Assembly: GCA_002420085.1 (NCBI GenBank)
Contig: DIHI01000022.1
Span: forward strand, 1-5,825
Direction of reading: 5' to 3'
Length of the DNA stretch: 5,825 nt
Source: Lysobacterales bacterium UBA5700
GTDB taxonomy: Bacteria > Pseudomonadota > Gammaproteobacteria > Xanthomonadales > Xanthomonadaceae
This document shows positions 1 to 5,634 of the stretch, in pieces. Numbering within the stretch: the stretch's first letter is position 1; every line of letters starts with the position of its first letter. Below the pieces are notes generated by a model, which saw nothing but the letters and a program-made list of their open reading frames with translations, searched no databases and had not been told where the DNA came from. A program made the translations under genes and the position numbers.

Positions 1-62
1 CGCTTCACCGCCTTGTCGCGCACGATGCGCGCGTGGTGCGTGACGTTCGCGGCGGTGGCGGC
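1..62 (-). other. DnaB N-terminal-domain-like tail in frame with the EF-G-like gene
   Basis: Residues 642-660 of the EF-G-like reading frame contain TAANV, then two residues, then HARIVRDKAVK, with a final partial codon CG that would be Arg. EF-G proteins normally have a glycine-rich GRGS/T-x-MEF stretch here. The segment instead resembles the end of the replicative helicase DnaB N-terminal domain, remembered as roughly SAAN(I/V)xxYAxIVRxKxxxR. The spacing back to LAEI (residues 634-637) also equals the DnaB spacing between its LAEL and AAN motifs. The preceding residues IPLAEIADY fit EF-G domain V as well, so the two families overlap at LAEIADY (about positions 63-83). Neither of the other two frames of this strand restores an EF-G ending. 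Only about 20 residues are visible, so the identification is tentative. Confidence 0.5.
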
Positions 63-1982
63 GTAGTCGGCGATCTCGGCGAGCGGAATCTGGGCTTTGA
101 CCACCAGTTCGCCACCGCGTGAGGCGTCGGTGCCGTTGATCCGGGCGCGCTTGCTGGCCAGGCCGCCGGTGATGTCGCCGACGCTGTCTTCGGGTGCGGT
201 CACGTCGAGGTTGACGATCGGTTCCAGGATCAGCGGTCGGGCCTTGCCGATGGCGTCGAGGAAGGCTTTCTTGCCGGCTGCGACGAAGGCGACTTCCTTG
301 GAGTCGACCGGGTGATGTTTGCCGTCGTAGACGATCACCCGCACGTCCTGCAAGGGGTAGCCAGCGATGGCACCGGTTTCCAGCACCATGCGCACACCCT
401 TTTCGACCGCTGGCAGGAACTGCCCTGGAATGGTGCCGCCCTTGACTTCATCGACGAACTCGAAGCCGTCGCCTCGGGCCAGCGGTTCGATCCGCAGAAA
501 CACTTCGCCGAACTGGCCGGCGCCGCCAGTCTGCTTCTTGTGGCGGTGATGACCGTCGGCGCGGGCGGAGACGGTTTCCCGGTAGGCGATCCGGGGCGGT
601 GCGCTGTCGACTTCGACGCCGTAGCGGTCCTTCATGCGCTCCAGCATCACCCGCAGATGCAGTTCGCCCAGGCCGCGCACCACGGTTTCGTTCAGTTCGC
701 TGTGATGATCGACCCGGAAGCAGGGGTCTTCCTCGGCCAGTCGATCCAGGGCGTTGGCCAGTTTCTGTTCCTGGCCCTTGTGCCGGGGCCGGACCGCCAG
801 GCCGAACATCGGCCGGGGGAAGTCGAGCGGTTTGAGGTGGATGTGGTCCTCGTCGTGGCTGTCGTGCAGGATGGCATCGAAGTGGATGTCCTCGACCTTG
901 GCCACGGCGGCGATGTCGCCTGGGATGGCCGATTCGATCTCGCTGTGCTCCTTGCCGTGCAGCTTGAACACATGACCGACCTTGAACGGTTTCTTGCCGT
1001 CGTCGATGAACAACTGGTTGTCGCGGCGGACCGTGCCCTGATAGACCCGGAATACGCTCAGCTTGCCGACGAATGGGTCGTTGACGATCTTGAACACGTC
1101 GGCGATGACGTGGGCGCCGGGGTCTGGCCGGGCTTCGATCGCCTGGGCGGCCGGGCCTTCGCCCTTGATGAACGGCGGTGGGTTGGCTTCCAGCGGGCTC
1201 GGCATCAGTTTCTCGATCAGGTCGAGCAGGGCGGCCACACCGGCGCCGGTGCGCGCCGAGACGAAGCAGATCGGTACCAGATGACCTTCGCGCAGACATT
1301 GCTCGAAGCTGTCGTGCAGTTCCTGGCCGGACAGGCCCTGCTCGCCCAGTTCGAGATAGCGGCCCATCACATCCTCGTTGATCTCGACAACCTGGTCGAT
1401 GATGCGCTGGTGGGCGTCGGCGACCGAGGAGAAATCGGCCTCGCCATCGGGCTTGAAGAAGCAATCGACGACACCGGTGCGATCACGGCCGGGCAGGTTG
1501 ATCGGCAGGCATTCCGGTCCGAAGGTTTCGCGCAGCCGTTCGACCAGTTCGGCCAGGTCGGCGTCGCTGTCGTCGATCCGGTTAACCACCAGGAAGCGTG
1601 CTAGGCGCCGGGCCTTGCCGTATTCCATCATTCGGAGGGTGCTGTGTTCGATGCCGGCGCTGGCATTGACCACCACGGCGCAGGTCTCGACGGCGGCCAG
1701 GGCGGACAGGGTCGGGCCGCGAAAATCCGGATAGCCGGGGGTGTCGATCAGGTTGACATGGACGCCCCCATGGTCGATCGAGGCGACCGCCGAGTTGATC
1801 GAGTGGCCGCGCGATTTTTCCATCGGATCAAAGTCGGATACGGTGGTGCCGCGCTCGATGTTGCCTGCCGTCTTGAGGGTGCCGCCGGCGTGCAGCAGGG
1901 CTTCGAAAAGCGTGGTTTTGCCGGCGCCTGCGTGGCCGACCAGGGCCACGTTGCGAATCTGGTCGCTGCTGTAGTCGGGCAT
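1..1982 (-). CDS. Elongation factor G-like GTPase (EF-G2 type), C-terminus cut by window edge
   Basis: Translational GTPase of the EF-G superfamily; 660 codons are visible and the frame is still open at the left edge. The G domain has the P-loop GHAGAGKT (residues 16-23), switch I ending RGHSI (58-62), switch II DTPGYPDF (80-87) and NRID (134-137) as the guanine-specificity motif. A domain II beta-barrel follows, then a domain III with GLGELHLRVMLERM. Domain IV shows KKQTGGAGQFGEV and YDGKHHPVDSKEVAF, and domain V begins PEDSVGDITGGLASKRARI. The Tyr in DTPGY (canonical EF-G has the His of DTPGHVDF) and RGHSI for RGITI place it in the EF-G-like/EF-G2 paralogue group, not with the main fusA, so the cellular role is uncertain. 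The ATG at 1982-1980 is chosen because MPDYSSDQIRNVALVGH is a normal EF-G2 start and GGGGAG lies 8 nt upstream. It is divergent from the deaminase gene. The last ~20 residues do not fit EF-G (see the separate entry). Confidence 0.9.
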   Translation of the reverse strand, partial: MPDYSSDQIRNVALVGHAGAGKTTLFEALLHAGGTLKTAGNIERGTTVSDFDPMEKSRGHSINSAVASIDHGGVHVNLIDTPGYPDFRGPTLSALAAVETCAVVVNASAGIEHSTLRMMEYGKARRLARFLVVNRIDDSDADLAELVERLRETFGPECLPINLPGRDRTGVVDCFFKPDGEADFSSVADAHQRIIDQVVEINEDVMGRYLELGEQGLSGQELHDSFEQCLREGHLVPICFVSARTGAGVAALLDLIEKLMPSPLEANPPPFIKGEGPAAQAIEARPDPGAHVIADVFKIVNDPFVGKLSVFRVYQGTVRRDNQLFIDDGKKPFKVGHVFKLHGKEHSEIESAIPGDIAAVAKVEDIHFDAILHDSHDEDHIHLKPLDFPRPMFGLAVRPRHKGQEQKLANALDRLAEEDPCFRVDHHSELNETVVRGLGELHLRVMLERMKDRYGVEVDSAPPRIAYRETVSARADGHHRHKKQTGGAGQFGEVFLRIEPLARGDGFEFVDEVKGGTIPGQFLPAVEKGVRMVLETGAIAGYPLQDVRVIVYDGKHHPVDSKEVAFVAAGKKAFLDAIGKARPLILEPIVNLDVTAPEDSVGDITGGLASKRARINGTDASRGGELVVKAQIPLAEIADYAATAANVTHHARIVRDKAVK

Positions 1983-1990
1983 GGATCCGT

Positions 1991-1996
1991 CTCCCC
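1991..1996 (-). promoter_or_regulatory. Shine-Dalgarno site of the EF-G-like gene
   Basis: The minus strand reads GGGGAG here, with 8 nt between it and the ATG at 1982. It is the clearest ribosome binding site in the window and supports the chosen start. Confidence 0.6.
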
Positions 1997-2015
1997 GTGG
2001 GTTGAATGGTTGACG

Positions 2016-2032
2016 CTGCACGGGCCGTGCAG
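2016..2032. repeat. Perfect 8+1+8 inverted repeat in the divergent spacer
   Basis: CTGCACGGGCCGTGCAG has two 8-bp complementary arms around a single G. It lies 33 bp before the EF-G-like start and could be an operator for a dimeric regulator. A one-base loop makes an RNA hairpin with all eight pairs unlikely, although a shorter stem could form. No T tract follows, so it is not a terminator. Function is unknown. Confidence 0.45.
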
Positions 2033-2105
2033 GCCGGTGTGGCGTCCTGACGTCGGACCCGGCGGCGGTCGTGGCTGCGATCGGGCCACCGCACGGGGGA
2101 CCGTG

Positions 2106-2140
2106 GGTCAAGACTTGCAGTGTGGACGCCATCGGTCAAG
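2106..2140. repeat. Direct repeat of GGTCAAG
   Basis: GGTCAAG occurs at 2106-2112 and 2134-2140, 28 bp start to start (close to three helical turns by simple arithmetic). Read on the minus strand each copy gives CTTGACC, which contains a -35-like TTGACC. No matching -10 element follows at 16-18 bp in either case. This may be chance or a paired binding site. Confidence 0.2.
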
Positions 2141-2253
2141 TGGCGGCGTGGGTGCGGTGCAGCATGCGCCGGTCGCGGCGGGTTCGGTGCTTTTCCAGCC
2201 GGTGCGCCTGGGGTAACGTGGCGGTTTCGCCGACAGCACACGGAATCCAGACC

Positions 2254-3264
2254 ATGAGTGATCTGCATGAATTCATTGATGCCGCCCCCAAGGTGGAACT
2301 GCACCTGCACATCGAGGGCAGTCTGGAGCCGGCGATGCTGTTCGACCTGGCCCAGCGCAACGGCATCGATCTGCCGTTCGATTCGGTCGAAGCGGTTCGC
2401 GCCGCCTACGATTTCGGCAATCTCCAGGACTTCCTGGACATCTACTACCAGGGCATGAACGTGCTGCGCAGCGAGCGCGATTTCTACGATCTGACCTGGG
2501 CCTATCTGGAGCGGGCGGCGGCGCAGAACATCGTCCACACCGAGATCTTCTTCGATCCGCAGGGCCACACCGAGCGCGGGATCGCCTTCGAGACGGTGAT
2601 CGACGGCATCCATGCCGCCCTGACCGAGGCGCGCGCCCGGTTCGGCATCAGTTCCCGTTTGATTCCGTGCTTTCTGCGCCATCTCAGTGAGGCGTCGGCG
2701 TTTGCCACCCTCGAACAGGCATTGCCGCATCGCGATCGGATTGCCGGTTTCGGTCTGGACAGTTCCGAGCGTGGCCATCCGCCGTCGAAGTTCGAGCGGG
2801 TGTTCGCACGGGTGCGCGACCTGGGGCTGCGGGTGGTCGCCCATGCCGGTGAGGAGGGGCCGCCGGAGTACGTCCGCGAGGCGCTCGATCTGCTCAGGGT
2901 CGATCGCATCGATCATGGCAACCGTTCGCTGGAAGACCTCGATCTGGTCGCTCGACTGGTCGCTGCGGGCATGCCGCTGACGGTCTGTCCGCTCAGCAAT
3001 CTCAAGCTGTGCGTGGTTGGCGATCTGCACGCGCATCCACTGCGGCGGATGCTCGATCTGGGCCTGAAGGCGACGGTCAACTCCGATGATCCGAGCTATT
3101 TCGGTGGTTATCTCAACGAGAATCTGCGGGCGGTTGCCGATGCCCTGGAACTCGATCGCGGCCACATCCTGACCCTGTTGGGCAATGCCATCGATGCCAG
3201 CTTCCTGGCGGAGCCGGATCGCCGTGATCTGCATGCGCGGCTGGCCGAATACGCGGCGGCCTGA
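2254..3264 (+). CDS. add: Adenine deaminase / adenosine deaminase family enzyme
   Basis: Zinc-dependent cytoplasmic hydrolase of the metal-dependent amidohydrolase superfamily, 336 aa, which is full length. It removes the 6-amino group of adenine (giving hypoxanthine) or adenosine (giving inosine) in purine salvage. Visible active-site elements are HLH at His17/His19 (zinc), HAGEEG with His197 (zinc) and Glu200 (catalytic acid/base), RIDHG with His221, and NSDDP with Asp278 (zinc) and Asp279 (substrate). Segments such as DSSERGHPPSKF, TVCPLSNLKL and DDPSYFGGYLNEN match the Pseudomonas/fungal-type adenine deaminases more than classical adenosine deaminases. Adenine is therefore the likelier substrate, although many databases call these proteins add. 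The ATG at 2254 is chosen because MSDLHEFIDAAPKVELHLH is the usual family start. The 61 in-frame upstream codons are Arg-rich and without family resemblance. A weak GGAA lies 8 nt upstream. The gene converges with deoA. Confidence 0.92.
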   Translation: MSDLHEFIDAAPKVELHLHIEGSLEPAMLFDLAQRNGIDLPFDSVEAVRAAYDFGNLQDFLDIYYQGMNVLRSERDFYDLTWAYLERAAAQNIVHTEIFFDPQGHTERGIAFETVIDGIHAALTEARARFGISSRLIPCFLRHLSEASAFATLEQALPHRDRIAGFGLDSSERGHPPSKFERVFARVRDLGLRVVAHAGEEGPPEYVREALDLLRVDRIDHGNRSLEDLDLVARLVAAGMPLTVCPLSNLKLCVVGDLHAHPLRRMLDLGLKATVNSDDPSYFGGYLNENLRAVADALELDRGHILTLLGNAIDASFLAEPDRRDLHARLAEYAAA

Positions 3265-3286
3265 GTCGGGGGTCGGGGCCGTCAGC
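3265..3286. other. 22-bp convergent gap without a terminator
   Basis: Only 22 bp separate the stop codons of the deaminase gene (plus) and deoA (minus). The gap has no GC hairpin followed by a T run in either direction. The two transcripts probably overlap at their 3' ends, or termination depends on Rho or on the palindrome inside the deoA tail. Confidence 0.5.
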
Positions 3287-4720
3287 TCAAGCGGCATCGG
3301 CGGCATTGGCGGTGGCGGCAGTGACGACATCGGCGCCGATGTCACTGGCATCGGCGCGAGCGATCCCGGCATCGGGCGTCGCTCGGCGGCCGCTGCGGTC
3401 GTGCGGGTCGGCCAGGATGGCGATGATCTCCGGGTCGGGTCGGGCGGGCATCGGGCCGAGCGTGGTCGCGGCGCGCAGGGCCTCGGCGGCGCGTTGCCAG
3501 TCGGCCAGTGAGCGGGCGTGGACGATTGCCAGCGGGCGATCGGGACCGGTTTCGGCGCCGATCGGCAGAACGGCACTCAGGCCGACGCTCGGGTCGATGT
3601 CCTGATCGGGCCGTTGACGACCACCGCCCAGGGCGACCACGATCCGGCCCACGGCGCGGGTGTCGATCGCGCGGATCCGGCCGGATCCGTGGGCGAACAC
3701 CGGTGCCTGGATCGGGGCGGCTGGCAGGTGGCGTTCGGGATGGTCGATCAGATCGTTCGGGCCGCCCAGGGTGGCGACCATGGCCGCGAACCGTTCGGCG
3801 GCGGCGCCGGATGCCAGCGCCTGGTGCAGGCGGGTGCTGGCTGCGCTGCGATCGGCGGCCAGGCCGGTGGTCATCAGCAGGGGCTCGGCCAGCGCCTGGG
3901 TGACCGTCCATAGCCGGCTGTCGGTCGCACTGCCGGTGAGCAGACGCAGGGCTGCCTGGACTTCCAGACCATTGCCGACGGCATCGGCGAGCGGCTGGTT
4001 CATGTCGGTGATGAGCGCGCGGCTGGCCAGGCCGCAGGCACGGGCGGTGGCGAGCAGGGCGCTGGCCAGGCGCTCGGCCTGTTCGAGGGTGCGGCAGCCG
4101 GCGCCTGTGCCGCATTTCACGTCGAGCACCAGGGCGTCGAGGCCGGCGGCCAGTTTCTTGGCCAGGATCGAGGACACGATCAATGGCAGGCATTCGACCG
4201 TGGCGGTGATGTCACGGATCGCATACAGCCGGGCATCGGCCGGGGCCAGACCGGCATCGGCTCCGACGATCGCCAGTCCGGTGGCACGGACGCAGGCGCG
4301 CATCTGGTCGAGTCCGGGGTGGCTGCGGTAGCCGGGAATGGCGGCCAGCTTGTCGAGGGTGCCGCCGGTATGGCCGAGGCCGCGTCCGGAGATCATCGGC
4401 ACGTAGCCGCCACAGGCGGCGATCAGCGGTGCCAGTACCAGACTGACGCAATCGCCAACACCGCCGGTGGAATGCTTGTCGAGCACCGGTCCGGGCAGGT
4501 CAGGCCAGGTCAGATGGCGGCCGGAGTCGCGCATGGCGCGAGTCAGAGCATGGGTTTCGGCGGCGGTCATGCCGCGCAGCACGATCGCCATTGCCAGGGC
4601 GCCGATCTGGGCGTCGCACAGGCGGCCATCGACGATGCCGGCAACCAGGTGGCCGATGCTGTCGGCGTCCAGTTCGAGGCCGTCGCGCTTGCGCTCGATC
4701 AGTTCGACGGTGGACAGCAC
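3287..4720 (-). CDS. deoA: Thymidine phosphorylase DeoA
   Basis: Catalyses phosphorolysis of thymidine (and deoxyuridine) to the free base and deoxyribose-1-phosphate in cytoplasmic pyrimidine salvage. The protein is 477 aa; E. coli DeoA is about 440. The nucleoside phosphorylase signature is intact: DKHSTGGVGD (81-90), MISGRGLGHTGGTLDKL (109-125), RDITATVECLPLIVSSILAKKLAAG starting at Arg169, and a DVKCGTGAG loop (200-208). His83, Arg169, Ser184 and Lys188 align with E. coli His85, Arg171, Ser186 and Lys190. The GTG at 4720-4718 is chosen because VLSTVELIERKRDG matches the family start and follows the deoC stop by 4 nt. An ATG at 4780 would place 20 unrelated Pro/Ser-rich residues inside deoC. 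About 40 C-terminal residues, Ala/Asp-rich, extend beyond the E. coli end and include a strong DNA palindrome. It is translated after deoC, probably from one mRNA with translational coupling. Confidence 0.94.
   Translation of the reverse strand: MLSTVELIERKRDGLELDADSIGHLVAGIVDGRLCDAQIGALAMAIVLRGMTAAETHALTRAMRDSGRHLTWPDLPGPVLDKHSTGGVGDCVSLVLAPLIAACGGYVPMISGRGLGHTGGTLDKLAAIPGYRSHPGLDQMRACVRATGLAIVGADAGLAPADARLYAIRDITATVECLPLIVSSILAKKLAAGLDALVLDVKCGTGAGCRTLEQAERLASALLATARACGLASRALITDMNQPLADAVGNGLEVQAALRLLTGSATDSRLWTVTQALAEPLLMTTGLAADRSAASTRLHQALASGAAAERFAAMVATLGGPNDLIDHPERHLPAAPIQAPVFAHGSGRIRAIDTRAVGRIVVALGGGRQRPDQDIDPSVGLSAVLPIGAETGPDRPLAIVHARSLADWQRAAEALRAATTLGPMPARPDPEIIAILADPHDRSGRRATPDAGIARADASDIGADVVTAATANAADAA
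3319..3347. repeat. Strong palindrome in the 3' end of deoA
   Basis: An 18-bp perfect palindrome, GACATCGGCGCCGATGTC, lies at 3326-3343. An alternative pairing uses outer arms CAGTGAC (3319-3325) and GTCACTG (3341-3347) with the inner ATCGGC/GCCGAT stem and a 3-nt bulge. It sits within the last codons of deoA and about 55 bp past the deaminase stop, so RNA from either strand could fold. There is no U tract on either side, so it is not a standard intrinsic terminator. It could protect 3' ends or slow polymerase. Confidence 0.45.
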
Positions 4721-4724
4721 GGGC

Positions 4725-5489
4725 TCAGTTCCGGGTGGCGGCGAGGGTCGTGCGGACGTCGTCCAGCAGCCGGCTGGCACCGATCCGGAAGCGCTCCGGG
4801 CTGGCCCAGTCCGGGCCCATGCGGCGGTCGGCCAGATCGAAGTAGATGGCGGCCTGATCGAGGCTGCGAACGCCGCCCGACACCTTGAGTCCGGCCCCGC
4901 CGCCGTGCTCGGCCAGCACTTCCAGCATCACGGCGGCGGCATCCGGGCTGGCGCCGGCCGGCAATCGGCCGGTCGAGGTCTTCAGGAAGTCGGCGCCGGC
5001 CGCAAGGGCGACCTCGCTGGCGCGTCGGATCAAGGCGTGCGAGTGGAGAGCACCGGATTCCAGGATCACTTTCAGGCGTGCCGCTCCGCAGGCGGCCTTG
5101 CCGGCTGCGACCAGGTCATGGCCGATCCGCTCGTTGCCGGCGATCAGGGCGCGCCAGGGGAACACCAGGTCGATTTCATCGGCGCCGGCTGCGATCGCGG
5201 CAGCGGTATCGCGGACGACCGTGTCCGGGCTGTCCTGGCCGTCAGGAAAGTTGACCACGGTGGCGAGCGCGACGTTCGTGGCGCCCAGGCTGTGCAGTGC
5301 CGCCCGTGCCCGTGTCAGCCAGTGCGCCGGGATGCACACGGCTGCGACCGTGCCGGTGTCGCCGCAGGCGGCCCGACAGAGCCTGTCGATGCGTTCGCCA
5401 TCGACAGCGTCGGCGAGTTCGGTCAGATCGAGTGCGGCCAGCACACGGCGAGCCAGGTGTTGAGGGTCGGTGCAGGTGAGAGTGTCCAT
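4725..5489 (-). CDS. deoC: Deoxyribose-phosphate aldolase DeoC
   Basis: Class I (Schiff base) aldolase that splits 2-deoxyribose-5-phosphate into glyceraldehyde-3-phosphate and acetaldehyde, the last step of deoxynucleoside catabolism. It is 254 aa from the chosen start; E. coli DeoC is 259. The TIM-barrel landmarks are all present: TVVNFPDG (77-84), GADEIDLVFPWRALIAGNE (102-120) with Asp107, DFLKTSTGR with Schiff-base Lys170, and GLKVSGGVR with Lys202. These correspond to E. coli Asp102, Lys167 and Lys201. KVSGG replaces KPAGG, and the C-terminal Tyr of E. coli DeoC is absent. The ATG at 5489 is chosen because MDTLTCTDPQHLARRVLAALDLTEL fits the family N-terminus. An in-frame ATG at 5537 would add 16 residues and would start inside the FNR-like box. 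No good Shine-Dalgarno precedes the ATG. It is first in a deoC-deoA operon. Confidence 0.94.
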   Translation of the reverse strand: MDTLTCTDPQHLARRVLAALDLTELADAVDGERIDRLCRAACGDTGTVAAVCIPAHWLTRARAALHSLGATNVALATVVNFPDGQDSPDTVVRDTAAAIAAGADEIDLVFPWRALIAGNERIGHDLVAAGKAACGAARLKVILESGALHSHALIRRASEVALAAGADFLKTSTGRLPAGASPDAAAVMLEVLAEHGGGAGLKVSGGVRSLDQAAIYFDLADRRMGPDWASPERFRIGASRLLDDVRTTLAATRN

Positions 5490-5494
5490 GCCAG

Positions 5495-5510
5495 CGAGTG
5501 TAGGCACTCG
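5495..5510. repeat. 6-bp inverted repeat just upstream of the deoC start
   Basis: Minus-strand CGAGTG-CCTA-CACTCG ends 5 nt before the deoC ATG. It overlaps the only -10-like hexamer (TACACT) in this leader. It could be an operator overlapping the promoter. If the transcript starts upstream, it would be a small hairpin hiding the start codon region. Confidence 0.3.
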
Positions 5511-5537
5511 TCCGGCAATTCCCTTGACCGCGATCAA
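5497..5537 (-). promoter_or_regulatory. Candidate FNR/Anr-type class II promoter of deoC-deoA
   Basis: On the minus strand, TTGATCGCGGTCAA (5537 to 5524) matches the FNR/Anr/FixK consensus TTGAT-N4-ATCAA at 9 of 10 fixed positions. TACACT at 5502-5497 is a weak -10 element (4 of 6 to TATAAT). There is no -35 hexamer at the right distance, as expected where the activator replaces it. A start site about 7 nt after the -10 falls at 5490-5489. That is 41.5 bp from the centre of the box, the classic class II FNR spacing, and would make deoC mRNA nearly leaderless. The site is predicted from sequence alone, and a CRP-family regulator of another type could use it. Confidence 0.35.
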
Positions 5538-5609
5538 GCCGCCGCCGGCCGGTCGGGCGTGGCGTGGCGGCTGGCAGCGACCGTCGGCGACGGATCCGAG
5601 TGGGGCGGT

Positions 5610-5628
5610 CGGGCGCGGTGTTCGCCCG
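5610..5628 (-). other. GC hairpin after the DUF486 stop
   Basis: CGGGCG and CGCCCG pair around a 7-nt loop, starting 6 bp past the stop of the DUF486 gene. No T run follows on the minus strand, so intrinsic termination is doubtful. It could still end or stabilise the upstream transcript and separate it from deoC-deoA. Confidence 0.25.
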
Positions 5629-5634
5629 GTCGGG

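Larger units (their letters stand above)
1983..2253. other. Divergent intergenic region between the EF-G-like and deaminase genes
   Basis: This 271 bp spacer must carry the promoters for both flanking genes, which point away from each other. I found no convincing sigma70 -35/-10 pair on either strand. TTGACG at 2010-2015 is followed at 17 bp by GCCGGT, which is not a -10 element. Structures present are an 8+1+8 inverted repeat at 2016-2032, a 5-bp hairpin CACGG/CCGTG at 2092-2105, and two copies of GGTCAAG at 2106-2112 and 2134-2140. No tRNA, small RNA or plausible small gene was recognised. The deaminase frame is open upstream to 2071, but that extension is compositionally unlike the enzyme. 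Confidence 0.6.
5490..5634. other. Leader region between the DUF486 gene and deoC
   Basis: This 145 bp spacer lies between two minus-strand genes. Near the DUF486 stop are two short GC hairpins without T tracts: CGGGCG/CGCCCG (5610-5628, 7-nt loop) and CCGTC/GACGG (5581-5593, 3-nt loop). Nearer deoC are the FNR-like box and a -10-like TACACT. No small gene or RNA gene was recognised. Confidence 0.5.

Noticed and set aside
448..1464. 338-codon open frame on the minus strand
   Set aside because: It is a shifted frame inside the EF-G-like gene, extremely Arg/Pro-rich and without motifs.
312..1604. 430-codon open frame on the plus strand
   Set aside because: It is antisense to the EF-G-like gene, whose conserved motifs run through the whole interval. 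The translation shows no known domain, and open antisense frames are expected in GC-rich DNA.
2010..2038. Possible sigma70 promoter with TTGACG as -35 and the palindrome as spacer
   Set aside because: The hexamer at the right spacing is GCCGGT, which does not resemble a -10 element.
2071..2253. 61-codon N-terminal extension of the deaminase
   Set aside because: The family begins near MSDLHEFIDAAPK. The extension is Arg/Cys/Ser-rich, unrelated to the enzyme, and covers the promoter region.
3291..3380. Recurring CATCGGC units suggesting a CRISPR-like or tandem array
   Set aside because: The units are short, irregularly spaced and within coding sequence. They reflect Asp-Ala/Ala-Asp codon use and do not form an array with spacers.
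1828..3576. 582-codon open frame on the minus strand spanning the spacer and the deaminase gene
   Set aside because: It overlaps three well-supported features on both strands (EF-G-like start, deaminase, deoA end) and shows no recognisable domain.
3508..3913. Two overlapping 131-codon frames on the plus strand
   Set aside because: Both are antisense to the conserved C-terminal half of deoA and look like GC-driven noise.
4721..4780. Upstream ATG start for deoA at 4780
   Set aside because: It would add 20 residues encoded inside deoC with no resemblance to DeoA. The GTG at 4720 fits the family and operon spacing.
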